DNA of 64,000 bases, from NCBI RefSeq assembly GCF_004331485.1, contig NZ_SJKD01000003.1, forward strand, positions 62,001-126,000, written 5' to 3'. Both the position numbers and the translations under genes were made by a program. The notes under the pieces are model-generated. The model was not told where the DNA came from. It ran no database searches and saw nothing but the letters and a program-made list of their open reading frames with translations. This stretch comes from Kribbella capetownensis (GTDB lineage: Bacteria; Actinomycetota; Actinomycetes; Propionibacteriales; Kribbellaceae). The first letter of the stretch is position 1; each line of letters opens with the position of its first letter. Positions 19,137-26,955 of this stretch are shown in pieces.

Positions 19137-20311
19137 TCATCGACCTCACCGGTACGACGTCGAGCGAGATCGCGTCGGCACTGCTCCGGGCCCGCCGGAA
19201 CGCGGGCTCGCCGGCCATGGGCATGGTCGGCACGATCGTGGTGGTCGTCGACGAGGCGTCCCACCACGATGCGATGAAGGCCGCGAACGAGGCCGGTCGC
19301 GAGCACCCGTCCCGCGTCCTGGTCGCGATCCTGCGGCCCGGCCGCGGTGCACCCGGGCTCGATGCCGAAGTCCGTGTGGGTGAAGGCATTCCCGGCGAGG
19401 CGGTGCTGCTGCGGCTGCACGGTGAGCTGGCCAAGGTGCCCGAGTCCGTGATCACCCCGCTGCTGCTGCCGGACTCCCCCGTCATCGTCTGGTGGCCGGG
19501 CGGCGGGCCGAAGGTGCCCGCCGACGACCCGCTGGGCAAGCTGGGCCGTCGCCGCGTCACCGATGCGGCCGCGACCCGGCGTGCGTCGGTCGACTTCTCG
19601 GCGCGGGCCGAGGGCTACGAGCCGGGCGACACGGACTTCGCGTGGTCGCGCCTGACGCCGTGGCGTGCGCTGATGGCGGCTGCCCTGGACCAGTACCCGA
19701 CCAAGGTGAGCGCGGCCGAGGTCGTGTCCGCGAAGGGCAACCCGAGTGCTGACCTGATGGCCGCCTGGCTGCAGTGCCGGCTCGGCGTACCGGTCGAGCA
19801 GAAGAACTCGCGCGGCCCGGGCGTGACCGCCGTGCGCATGTTCACGCCGGCCGGACCGATCGCGCTGACCCGGCCGGATGGTGCGGTGGCGACGTTCAGC
19901 ATCCCCGGCCAGCCGGACCGGCCGGTCGCGTTGAAGCGCCGTACGACGTCCGAGTTGCTGAGTGAGGAACTGCGCCGGCTCGACCCGGACGACGTGTACG
20001 CGCGGACGCTCGAGTGTCTGGTCGAGCGGGAGTCGATGCCGGACGACGTCAAGAAGGTTGCCGCCGCCCAGCGGAAGACCGCGGCCGAGCGTGCGTCTGC
20101 CGCTGCGAAGAAGGCGACGGTGGCGAGCACTCCGGTGCAGGAGACGGCGGCGAAGAAGTCCTTCGCGAAGAAGTCTGCCGCTGCGGGCACTCCCAGGAAG
20201 ACCACCGCCAAGACGACTGTGGCCAAGAAGACGGCTGCTGCGAAGAAGTCGCCGGCGCGGAAGACCGCGGCGAAGAAGGGCACGGGCAAGAGAGTGGCGG
20301 GGCGCTCATGA
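19133..20311 (+). CDS. opcA: OpcA, glucose-6-phosphate dehydrogenase assembly protein with a Lys/Ala-rich tail
   Basis: OpcA activates or assembles Zwf in cyanobacteria and actinobacteria. The first ~305 residues have the normal OpcA fold, including PDSPVIVWWPGGGP and DFAWSRLTPWRALMAAALDQ. Residues ~307-392 are a low-complexity tail of Lys, Ala, Thr and Ser with AAKK, AKKS and KTAAKK units, like the C terminus of histone H1 or of actinobacterial HupB. ATG at 19133 overlaps the zwf stop and the TGA overlaps pgl. The tail is expected to be disordered and strongly positive; its role is unknown. Confidence 0.94.
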   Translation: MIIDLTGTTSSEIASALLRARRNAGSPAMGMVGTIVVVVDEASHHDAMKAANEAGREHPSRVLVAILRPGRGAPGLDAEVRVGEGIPGEAVLLRLHGELAKVPESVITPLLLPDSPVIVWWPGGGPKVPADDPLGKLGRRRVTDAAATRRASVDFSARAEGYEPGDTDFAWSRLTPWRALMAAALDQYPTKVSAAEVVSAKGNPSADLMAAWLQCRLGVPVEQKNSRGPGVTAVRMFTPAGPIALTRPDGAVATFSIPGQPDRPVALKRRTTSELLSEELRRLDPDDVYARTLECLVERESMPDDVKKVAAAQRKTAAERASAAAKKATVASTPVQETAAKKSFAKKSAAAGTPRKTTAKTTVAKKTAAAKKSPARKTAAKKGTGKRVAGRS

Positions 20312-21051
20312 GCGCCCCGTCCGTCCTGGTGAACCGCGACGCCGACGGGCTGGCCCACGCCGTCGCGGCGCGGTTCATCACCCGTCTCGTCGATGTCCAG
20401 AGCAGTGGCAGGGTCGCTCACGTCGTACTGACGGGCGGCCGGGTCGCAGCGGTCGTGTACCGCGCGGTCGCCGAGTCCCCCGCCCGGCATGCGATCGACT
20501 GGCGGCGGGTCGAGTTCTGGTGGGGCGACGAGCGGTTCCTGGCGGACGGCGACCCGGAGCGTAACGAGACCCAGAATCGCGAGGCGCTGCTCTCGCACCT
20601 GGACGTGGATCCAGCCCGGGTCCACCCCATGCCGGCCGACTCCGGCCAAGGCGCTGAGGCGGCCGCGCAGGCCTATGCGGCCGAGTTGAAGGCCGCGATG
20701 GGTTCCGGCGATCAGGACGGCGTACCGACGTTCGACGTCTTGATGCTCGGCGTCGGGCCCGATGGGCATGTGGCATCGCTCTTTCCCGGATACGCCCAGC
20801 TGAAGGTCACCGACGTCGCGGCGGTTGCCGTCCACGACTCCCCCAAGCCGCCGCCGACCCGCGTCTCGCTGACGCTCCCGGCGCTCGACCGGGCGCGCGA
20901 GGTGTGGTTCGTGGTTTCGGGTGAGGACAAGGCTCACGCTGTCGGTCAGGCGTTGAGCGGCGGCGACGTGCCCGCGGCGCGGCCGAAGGGTCTGGACCGC
21001 ACGCTGTGGCTGGTCGACGAGGCCGCCGCCCAGGAGATCCCACGGTCATGA
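20308..21051 (+). CDS. pgl: 6-phosphogluconolactonase (DevB/SOL family)
   Basis: Hydrolyses 6-phosphogluconolactone made by Zwf. Motifs WWGDERFL and LGVGPDGHVASLFPG are typical. The 247 residues are normal for the family. It is coupled on both sides by ATGA overlaps (opcA before, the PEP-mutase-like gene after). Confidence 0.95.
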   Translation: MSAPSVLVNRDADGLAHAVAARFITRLVDVQSSGRVAHVVLTGGRVAAVVYRAVAESPARHAIDWRRVEFWWGDERFLADGDPERNETQNREALLSHLDVDPARVHPMPADSGQGAEAAAQAYAAELKAAMGSGDQDGVPTFDVLMLGVGPDGHVASLFPGYAQLKVTDVAAVAVHDSPKPPPTRVSLTLPALDRAREVWFVVSGEDKAHAVGQALSGGDVPAARPKGLDRTLWLVDEAAAQEIPRS

Positions 21052-21857
21052 CGACGTTCCACGAACTGCACGCCGGCCGCTTCGTGATGCCGAATGCCTG
21101 GGATGCCGGGAGTGCGGTCCTGCTGGGCGAGGCCGGCTTCCCGGCGATCGCGACGACCAGTGCCGGGATCGCGTTCTCGATGGCGAAGTGCGATCACACG
21201 CTGCCCGACGGCGCGCCCGCTGTGTCGCGGGACGCCATGTTCGCGCGGATGCAGGAGATCGCCGCGGCGAGCGCCGTACCGGTGAACGGGGATCTCGAGG
21301 ACGGGTACGGCGCCGAGCCGGCCAAGGTCGCCGAGACGATCACGCTGGCTCGCGAGATCGGGCTGGCCGGCGGGAACATCGAGGACTTCGACGGACGCGA
21401 GCTGTACGAGGTCGAGCTCGCAGTGGAGCGGATCGTCGCGGCCCGGGAGGCGGCCGGTGCCGACTTCGTGCTCACGGCGCGCACCGACGGCCAGATCCTG
21501 CGCACCCCGACGTCGTTGAGCGACTCGATCGACCGGGCCAACCGCTTCCGGGCGGCCGGCGCCGACTGCCTCTACGTGCCAGGCGTCAACGAGCTCGACA
21601 CGATCACCACCCTGGTGCGCGAGATCGACGGTCCACTCAACGTCGTGATCGGCCTGGGTACGTCGACGCTGACCGTCGCCGAACTGCAGGACGCCGGCGT
21701 CACCCGGATCAGCCTCGGCGGCAGCATCGCCCGCGCTGCCCTCGGTTTCATCCGCCGCAGCGCCCAAGAGCTCGCCACCCGAGGCACCATCACGTTCGCC
21801 GCTGACCAGATCCCCCAGGCCGAACTCAACCAACTCTTCGCGGACCGCACCTCCTAG
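21048..21857 (+). CDS. Isocitrate lyase/PEP mutase family protein
   Basis: A 269-residue TIM-barrel protein of the ICL/PEPM superfamily. Visible features are NAWDAGSA, the metal-binding DLEDGYG and FVLTARTDG. The catalytic-loop region here reads MAKCDHTLPDG rather than the KKCGH of true isocitrate lyases, so a 2-methylisocitrate-lyase-like or oxaloacetate-decarboxylase-like C-C lyase is more likely. Its ATG overlaps the pgl stop, making it the last gene of the pentose phosphate operon. Substrate unknown. Confidence 0.85.
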   Translation: MTTFHELHAGRFVMPNAWDAGSAVLLGEAGFPAIATTSAGIAFSMAKCDHTLPDGAPAVSRDAMFARMQEIAAASAVPVNGDLEDGYGAEPAKVAETITLAREIGLAGGNIEDFDGRELYEVELAVERIVAAREAAGADFVLTARTDGQILRTPTSLSDSIDRANRFRAAGADCLYVPGVNELDTITTLVREIDGPLNVVIGLGTSTLTVAELQDAGVTRISLGGSIARAALGFIRRSAQELATRGTITFAADQIPQAELNQLFADRTS

Positions 21858-21919
21858 TTGCCAGGCGGACCGCTCGCGGGACACTCTGTTGGTCCGAACT
21901 CAACACGCCGGGGGGACCG

Positions 21920-22489
21920 ATGGTGATCGGTCGCGAGGGACGACTGCGCGGGCTGGCCTTGGTTCATGGGCTCGTCGGCCTCGGCTCGTGCCTGTGCCTG
22001 ATCGTGTACTTCACCGCCGGTGGGCCCTTTGGTGCCATCAACGATGCGGGCAACGGACTTTTCGCCGTACTGAGCGCCGTCCTGGCCTGGTTCTGGCAGT
22101 ACTCCGACGCTCGCACTCAGGGCGTTCTCGTCGGGACAGCCACCCTCGGCGCCGCGATTGCCGTCGTAGGTTCGATCCTCATCCTGACCGATGCCACCGG
22201 CTGGTTCCTGTCGGGTCTGGTGTCGAGCGCCGGCTTCGCCGTGATCGGGATCTGGCTCGTCGCCGTCAACCGCGGCGCCGCCGACGACCCGTTGTCACGA
22301 CGGCTGCGCCGGAGCGGCCTGATCGCCGGAGTGGTGATGCTGCTCGGCTTCGTCAGCGCACCCGGCATTTTCATGGGCCTCGACGACGCCGACACGGCGC
22401 CTGCGTGGACCTACCTCGGCGGCTTCGGCTGGGCCGGCACCTATCTCCTCTTCCCGGTCTGGAGCCTCCGGCTGTCCCGGGCGGACTGA
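21920..22489 (+). CDS. Small integral membrane protein, function unknown
   Basis: A 189-residue protein with about six hydrophobic segments (for example LVHGLVGLGSCLCLIVYF, GAAIAVVGSILILT and LIAGVVMLLGFVSAPGIFM). ATG at 21920 follows GGGGGGA. No catalytic motif is seen. Its last 195 nt are antisense to the 3' end of the convergent reductase gene. Confidence 0.65.
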   Translation: MVIGREGRLRGLALVHGLVGLGSCLCLIVYFTAGGPFGAINDAGNGLFAVLSAVLAWFWQYSDARTQGVLVGTATLGAAIAVVGSILILTDATGWFLSGLVSSAGFAVIGIWLVAVNRGAADDPLSRRLRRSGLIAGVVMLLGFVSAPGIFMGLDDADTAPAWTYLGGFGWAGTYLLFPVWSLRLSRAD

Positions 22490-23092
22490 CCCGAACGCGG
22501 CGTCCAGCGGTGGGAACATCCGGCGTACGTCGCCACCCGTCACCCAGATGCCGATCGCCAGGGCTGCAGTTGCCTCCAGCAACTTCCCCCGACCCAGGCC
22601 GCCTGCGGGCACCGGGGTGCAGCCGAGGTCACTGATCAGTTGGCCGACTCGAGTCACCGCGGCCGGATCATCGCCGCACAGCGGCACGCCGAGGCCGTCC
22701 GGTGGGCGTTTCCAGACCGAGTCTGCGGCCAGGTTGAAGGCCTTGACGACGTGGACGTGTGGGACAGCTCGGGCGATGCGCTCGGCCATGGCTGGTTCTG
22801 CGAGTGTGAAGTCTTGCTGGTCGATCGCGTTCGTACAGTCGATCAGAATCCGGCCCGGTGGGATCTCGAGCCCTCGGACCGCGTCCACAGCAACCTCCGC
22901 CGGCAGCGCGAGCAACAGGACGTCACCGAAGATCGTTGCCTCCTGCAAGGTGCCGGCCTGGGAGCCGATGCGCCCCGCCAACTCGCTCGCTCGGCCGGGG
23001 TCGCGGCCACCGATCATCACCTCGTGTTCGCGCGCCCAGTGCCTGGCCAGCGCCTCGGCCATCAACCCGTTGCCCAGTGTTCCTATTCGCAT
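22295..23092 (-). CDS. NADPH:F420 reductase-like NAD(P)-binding protein with a run-on tail
   Basis: Residues 1-201 form a complete dinucleotide-binding reductase of the NpdG/F420-dependent NADP reductase family: N-terminal IGTLGNGLMAEALA, phosphate-site GGRDP, ILIDCTNA, VVKAFN, and the C-terminal GGDVRRMFPPLDAAF. Residues 202-265 have no family look and are encoded exactly where the convergent gene starts (below 22489), so they are probably a run-on after loss of a stop codon. ATG at 23092 is preceded by TACCGT with 7 nt spacing (leaderless). Divergent from an HxlR regulator that may control it. Confidence 0.78.
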   Translation of the reverse strand: MRIGTLGNGLMAEALARHWAREHEVMIGGRDPGRASELAGRIGSQAGTLQEATIFGDVLLLALPAEVAVDAVRGLEIPPGRILIDCTNAIDQQDFTLAEPAMAERIARAVPHVHVVKAFNLAADSVWKRPPDGLGVPLCGDDPAAVTRVGQLISDLGCTPVPAGGLGRGKLLEATAALAIGIWVTGGDVRRMFPPLDAAFGSVRPGQPEAPDREEEIGAGPAEAAEVGPRRRRVGVVEAHENAGCADEAEQHHHSGDQAAPAQPS

Positions 23093-23111
23093 GCCGCCGA
23101 CGGTAGACGGT

Positions 23112-23139
23112 TCGTTGCACACCTTCCGGTGCGCAACGA
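23112..23139. promoter_or_regulatory. Near-perfect palindrome between the reductase and hxlR genes
   Basis: CGTTGCACACC (23113-23123), 4-nt spacer TTCC, GGTGCGCAACG (23128-23138): arms match except one base, with one more pair on each flank. Both divergent leaderless genes have -10 elements just outside it (TACCGT at 23100-23105 minus; CACAAT at 23146-23151 plus). A bound HxlR dimer would cover both -35 regions. Confidence 0.65.
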
Positions 23140-23157
23140 GCGAGGCACAATGGGGCC

Positions 23158-23490
23158 GTGACGTTCTTCGCCGACTGCCAGGCTCGCGTCGCCGCCGAGC
23201 TGCTGAGCGGACGCTGGCCGATGGTCGTGCTGTACGCGCTGTCCCACGGCCCCGCCCGTCCCGGCGAGCTCCGGGAGCAGATCGGCGGCATCAGCCAGAA
23301 GGTCCTGACCGAGACGCTGCGCCGCCTGGAACACAACGGCCTCGTCCAGCGCCGCCGGTACGCCGAGGCGCCGCCGCGGGTCGAGTACTCGCTCACCAAG
23401 CCCGGTGAGGACCTCCTGGTTCCGATCCGCGCGCTCGGTGACTGGGCGACGGCGTACGCGGACCGGATACCGACCGGAAAGAAACCGTAA
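23158..23490 (+). CDS. HxlR-family winged-helix regulator
   Basis: A 110-residue single-domain regulator. The HxlR core is visible: LLSGRWPMVVLYALSHGPARPGEL, then GGISQKVLTETLRRLEHNGLV and a basic wing RRRYAE. There is no N-terminal Cys pair of the HypR type, though one Cys (FADCQ) lies near the start. The GTG at 23158 is six bases after CACAAT, so the gene looks leaderless. It likely regulates itself, the divergent reductase and possibly the SRPBCC gene after it. Confidence 0.9.
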   Translation: MTFFADCQARVAAELLSGRWPMVVLYALSHGPARPGELREQIGGISQKVLTETLRRLEHNGLVQRRRYAEAPPRVEYSLTKPGEDLLVPIRALGDWATAYADRIPTGKKP

Positions 23491-23544
23491 GACTGCTCGG
23501 GCACAGTGCTGGTGTCAGGTCGATCCAGCCAGGAGGTCCCGCTC

Positions 23545-23949
23545 ATGTTCACGCTCACCCAGACCGTCGACGCACCGCCCGCCGAGGTGGCCCGTGCCTT
23601 CACCGAACCCGTGCCGTTCGCGGCGTGGTTCGTCGCGGATGGTTTCACCACGCCCGCAGACCGCGTCACCATCGACGCTCGCCCCGGCGGTCTGATCGCG
23701 GCCGTCTTCGTCAGCGCCGACGGCTCGAGTGAGGTGCCGTTCACCATCCGCTTCGGCTCGGTGGACCTGCCGCGGCAGGTCGTCCTGTACGTCGATGATC
23801 CCGAGGAGGTCACCGTCGAACTGACGGAGGCCGGTGCGGGACGGACACGGCTCGACTACCGCAGCACCGGGCTGGCGCCCGAGCAGGAGAATGAGGTCCG
23901 GACCGGCGTCGCGCACATGCTCGGCTGTTTGGCCACGTACTTCAAGTGA
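23545..23949 (+). CDS. SRPBCC/AHSA1-like domain protein
   Basis: A 134-residue single START-like domain (TLTQTVDAPPAEVARAFTEP; FAAWFVADGF) of the activator-of-Hsp90/SRPBCC group, which binds hydrophobic ligands. ATG at 23545 is preceded by a strong AGGAGG site; the in-frame ATG-like start at 23506 is upstream of it and rejected. It follows hxlR by 54 nt. Ligand unknown. Convergent with the AAA+ ATPase gene. Confidence 0.82.
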   Translation: MFTLTQTVDAPPAEVARAFTEPVPFAAWFVADGFTTPADRVTIDARPGGLIAAVFVSADGSSEVPFTIRFGSVDLPRQVVLYVDDPEEVTVELTEAGAGRTRLDYRSTGLAPEQENEVRTGVAHMLGCLATYFK

Positions 23950-23964
23950 TCAGCCTTCAAGTGA

Positions 23965-25386
23965 TCAGCCTGGGTAGAGGCCGGGGCGGGCCGGCTCGCC
24001 AGGTGAGTAGTCCGGTACGTCGCCCTTGGTGGCTCCGAGGAGTCGGCGGGTGAGCGCGTCCCGGGACGACAGAAGCTCGACGACAGCGGCTCGCAGGTGG
24101 CCCGAGTCGGGCGATGCGCCGGACTCGGCGGCCAGCAGGACAGTACGGCGGACGAGTTCCTTCATGAAGGAGGCCGTGGTGCCGTCGGTCTGACTGATCA
24201 CCTCGTCGATGACGTCCGCGCTGGGCTGCAGGTTCGGGCCGTACAGGCTCAGCAGCCGGGTCCGTCCCTCGGCGTCGGGCAGCGGCACCTCGACGGCCAG
24301 ATCGACGCGGCCGGGGCGCTGCATCAGCGCCGGCTCGAGCAGATCGGCGCGGTTCGTGGTCAGCAGGAAGGCGACGTCGGAATCCTCGGCCAGACCGTCC
24401 ATCTCGTTGAGGACCTGGAACAGCAGCGGATTCTCCATCCCCTTCGTATAGTCGCGGGCCTCCGCCACCAGGTCGCAGTCTTCCAGGACGACGAGCGCCG
24501 GCTGCAGCAGCCGGGCCAATGCGCAGGCCGGCGAGATGTACTGGATGCTGGTCCCCGCGAGCAGTACGACGGTGAACTCGGGCAACCGCGACAGCAGGTA
24601 CCGCACGGTGTGCGTCTTCCCCGTCCCCGGCGGCCCGTAGAGCAGCACCCCACGACGCAGATGCTGACCGGCCGTCAGGAGCGTCTCCCGGTGCTCGGCG
24701 ATCCCGATCACCTCACGCTCGACCCGCTCCAGCACGCCGTCCGGCAGTACGACGTCCGTGCGAGCGACTCCGGGTCGCGGGTGCAGCCGGAACGGGCCGA
24801 CCCCGTGCCCGAAGTCGTGTCCTTCGAACGAGATCACCTTGCCGCGGAACACGTTGTGCTCGCGGATCAGGTCAGGCATCGCACCGAGGAAGCGATCGCC
24901 GGCCTCCTTCTCGACCGAGAGCACCTCCAGGTCGACCGACATCCGCCCGTACTGCGGGTTCGCCGCGCGCAACAGCGCGACGTACCGATCGGAGCCCCGG
25001 ACGCCGAGATAGAACCCGAACGCGACGCAGTCCATCTCCTCGTCGACGTCGATCTGCAGCCGCTGGTAGTCGACCGCGCCGATGCCGAACCGGTCGTACT
25101 CGGCCATCTCGAGCAGCTCACTGAGGGTGTGGTGCCCACGGTTCGACCCGGCCAGGCCGAGCACCTCGAACTCGTCGAACCACGCCTCGACCGCGCGCTG
25201 CACGTTCGGCAGGTCGTACGACGCGAAGCTCGCCGTGACCACCGGAACCTGCTCGGGATCGATGCCCAGATGGGCGCGCAGCCGGTCCCGCAGGCTCTCC
25301 CGGCCGGCCGGGCCGCTCTGCTGCATCCGCTCCAGGAACCGCTTGAACAGGCGCGCGAACTCGTCCACCCCGTCATCGTCCGGCAT
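23965..25386 (-). CDS. Stand-alone AAA+ ATPase
   Basis: A 473-residue protein. Residues ~1-235 form an N-terminal domain I do not recognise. The AAA module has Walker A GPPGTGKT (251-258), Walker B VVLEDCD (about 299-305), sensor-1 LLTTNR and an arginine-finger region QRPGRVD. It resembles Cdc48/FtsH-type AAA modules but has no protease domain and no membrane segment. The Walker B carries Glu-Asp instead of Asp-Glu, seen in several actinobacterial relatives. ATG at 25386 follows AAGGGGG. Divergent from an F420-type oxidoreductase. Substrate and partner unknown. Confidence 0.85.
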   Translation of the reverse strand: MPDDDGVDEFARLFKRFLERMQQSGPAGRESLRDRLRAHLGIDPEQVPVVTASFASYDLPNVQRAVEAWFDEFEVLGLAGSNRGHHTLSELLEMAEYDRFGIGAVDYQRLQIDVDEEMDCVAFGFYLGVRGSDRYVALLRAANPQYGRMSVDLEVLSVEKEAGDRFLGAMPDLIREHNVFRGKVISFEGHDFGHGVGPFRLHPRPGVARTDVVLPDGVLERVEREVIGIAEHRETLLTAGQHLRRGVLLYGPPGTGKTHTVRYLLSRLPEFTVVLLAGTSIQYISPACALARLLQPALVVLEDCDLVAEARDYTKGMENPLLFQVLNEMDGLAEDSDVAFLLTTNRADLLEPALMQRPGRVDLAVEVPLPDAEGRTRLLSLYGPNLQPSADVIDEVISQTDGTTASFMKELVRRTVLLAAESGASPDSGHLRAAVVELLSSRDALTRRLLGATKGDVPDYSPGEPARPGLYPG

Positions 25387-25426
25387 GCCGCCGTACCCCC
25401 TTCGTGGTCCATTCTCCGGCCCGATC

Positions 25427-25440
25427 CGGAGGGCCCTCCG
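25427..25440. promoter_or_regulatory. 14-bp perfect palindrome in the AAA/LLM divergent promoter
   Basis: CGGAGGGCCCTCCG lies between the divergent starts at 25386 and 25463, ending 10 nt before the TAGGAT -10 (25450-25455) of the plus-strand gene. It could be an operator. GC-rich palindromes also arise by chance in such genomes. Confidence 0.35.
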
Positions 25441-25462
25441 CAACGCGGATAGGATCTCTACC

Positions 25463-26278
25463 ATGACAGATTCCGAGTCCATCGACCGTCCGTACGCCGC
25501 TTTCCCGGTACGGATCGGCGTCCAGGTCCAGCCCCAGCACGCGCAGTACGCCGACATCCGGCGGACGGTCGCGGCGGCGGAGGAGATCGGCGTCGACGTG
25601 GCGTTCAACTGGGACCACTTCTACCCGCTGTCGGGTGAGCCGGAGGGTCTGCACTTCGAGTGCTGGACCATGCTGGCGGCCTGGGCCGAGGCGACCGAGC
25701 GGATCCAGTTCGGCGCCCTGGTCACCTGCAACTCCTACCGCAACCCCGACCTGCTCGCCGACATGGCCCGCACGGTCGACCACATCAGCGACGGCCGGCT
25801 GATCTTCGGCATCGGCTCGGGCTGGTTCGAGAAGGACTACGACGAGTACGGCTACGAGTTCGGTACGGCGGGCGGCCGGCTCGACGCGCTCGGCGAGGCG
25901 CTGCCGCGGATCGAGCAGCGCTGGGCCAAGCTGAACCCGCTGCCGACCCGGGACATCCCGGTGCTGATCGGCGGCGGCGGCGAGAAGAAGACGCTGAAGC
26001 TGGTCGCGAAGCACGCCAGCATCTGGCACGGCTTCGGTGACGCCGAGACGCTCGCGCACAAGCACGCCGTCCTGGACGAGCACTGCAAGACGATCGGCCG
26101 CGACCCGGGCGAGATCGAGCGTTCGGCCGCGGTCGGCGACAAGTCGCCCGAGCAGATCGGCAAATCGCTGCTGGACGTCGGCAGTCGCCTGTTCACTGTC
26201 TCGACGTCCGGCCCCGACTACGACCTCGGCCTGCTCCGTGAGTGGGTCGCCTGGCGCGACGAGATCAACGCCAAGTAG
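25463..26278 (+). CDS. LLM-class F420-dependent oxidoreductase
   Basis: A 271-residue luciferase-like TIM barrel that probably uses coenzyme F420 or flavin. Visible: RIGVQVQPQHAQYADIRRTV near the start, NWDHFYPL, TCNSYRNPDLLADMARTVDHIS and IGSGWFEKDYDEYG. ATG at 25463 is 7 nt after TAGGAT (leaderless); longer frames upstream read through the divergent gene. Substrate unknown. Followed by a strong terminator. Confidence 0.9.
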   Translation: MTDSESIDRPYAAFPVRIGVQVQPQHAQYADIRRTVAAAEEIGVDVAFNWDHFYPLSGEPEGLHFECWTMLAAWAEATERIQFGALVTCNSYRNPDLLADMARTVDHISDGRLIFGIGSGWFEKDYDEYGYEFGTAGGRLDALGEALPRIEQRWAKLNPLPTRDIPVLIGGGGEKKTLKLVAKHASIWHGFGDAETLAHKHAVLDEHCKTIGRDPGEIERSAAVGDKSPEQIGKSLLDVGSRLFTVSTSGPDYDLGLLREWVAWRDEINAK

Positions 26279-26284
26279 TCCCTG

Positions 26285-26322
26285 CCGGTGCGGGTAGCCG
26301 GATCCTCGGCCACCCGCACCGG
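26285..26322 (+). terminator. Strong terminator hairpin after the LLM gene
   Basis: CCGGTGCGGGT (26285-26295) pairs exactly with ACCCGCACCGG (26312-26322). The 16-nt loop holds a second small stem GCCG/CGGC. It starts 7 nt after the stop and separates this gene from def. Confidence 0.75.
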
Positions 26323-26345
26323 AGCCGGCAGCTAGGATTTCTCGC

Positions 26346-26951
26346 ATGTCTACGTTGCCTGTGAACGGTTCGGTGCGGCCCATCACCCGGTGGGGTGAGG
26401 ACGTCATGCACCGGGTCAACCAGCCTGTGACCGACTTCGGTGCCGACCTGCAGACGCTGGTCGCCGACATGGTCGCGACGATGCGAGCAGCCGACGGCGT
26501 CGGCCTGGCCGCGAACCAGGTCGGCGTGGACCTGCAGCTGTTCGTGTTCGACTGCCCGGACAAGGACGGCAACCACGTCCAGGGCGTCGTCTGCAACCCG
26601 GTGGTCGAGGTCCCCGAGGGTAAGGACCGCAAGCTGGACGAGGGCGAGGAAGGCTGTCTCTCGCTGCCGGGTGCCTTCACCAAGTGCGCCCGCCCGGACT
26701 TCGCCCGCGTCACCGGCGTCGACCAGCACGGCGTGCCGGTCAGCTTCGAGGGCGACGGCCTGCTGGCCCGCTGCCTGCAGCACGAGACCGACCACACCCA
26801 GGGCACGGTCTTCGGCGACCGGCTGTCCCGCAAGTACCGCAAGCGCCTGTTCGGCGAGGCCGAGGAACTCGCGCCGGACTACCCGTCGGACTGGCCGGTC
26901 TCCCCGATGATCGAGCACGACGAGCACCACCAGGAATCCCAGGCCACCTGA
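26346..26951 (+). CDS. def: Peptide deformylase
   Basis: Removes N-formyl from nascent proteins; metal enzyme of 201 residues. All three family motifs are present: GVGLAANQ, EGCLSLP (metal-binding Cys) and QHETDH (metal-binding His pair with catalytic Glu). ATG at 26346 follows TAGGAT by 7 nt and looks leaderless. The C-terminal ~30 residues are acidic and His-rich (EHDEHHQESQAT). Converges with a P-loop kinase gene 4 nt away. Confidence 0.95.
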   Translation: MSTLPVNGSVRPITRWGEDVMHRVNQPVTDFGADLQTLVADMVATMRAADGVGLAANQVGVDLQLFVFDCPDKDGNHVQGVVCNPVVEVPEGKDRKLDEGEEGCLSLPGAFTKCARPDFARVTGVDQHGVPVSFEGDGLLARCLQHETDHTQGTVFGDRLSRKYRKRLFGEAEELAPDYPSDWPVSPMIEHDEHHQESQAT

Positions 26952-26955
26952 GGTT

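Noticed and set aside
20014..20308. Separate basic DNA-binding gene at the end of opcA
   Set aside because: The Lys/Ala-rich part is in frame with OpcA with no stop, and there is no start or ribosome site before it.
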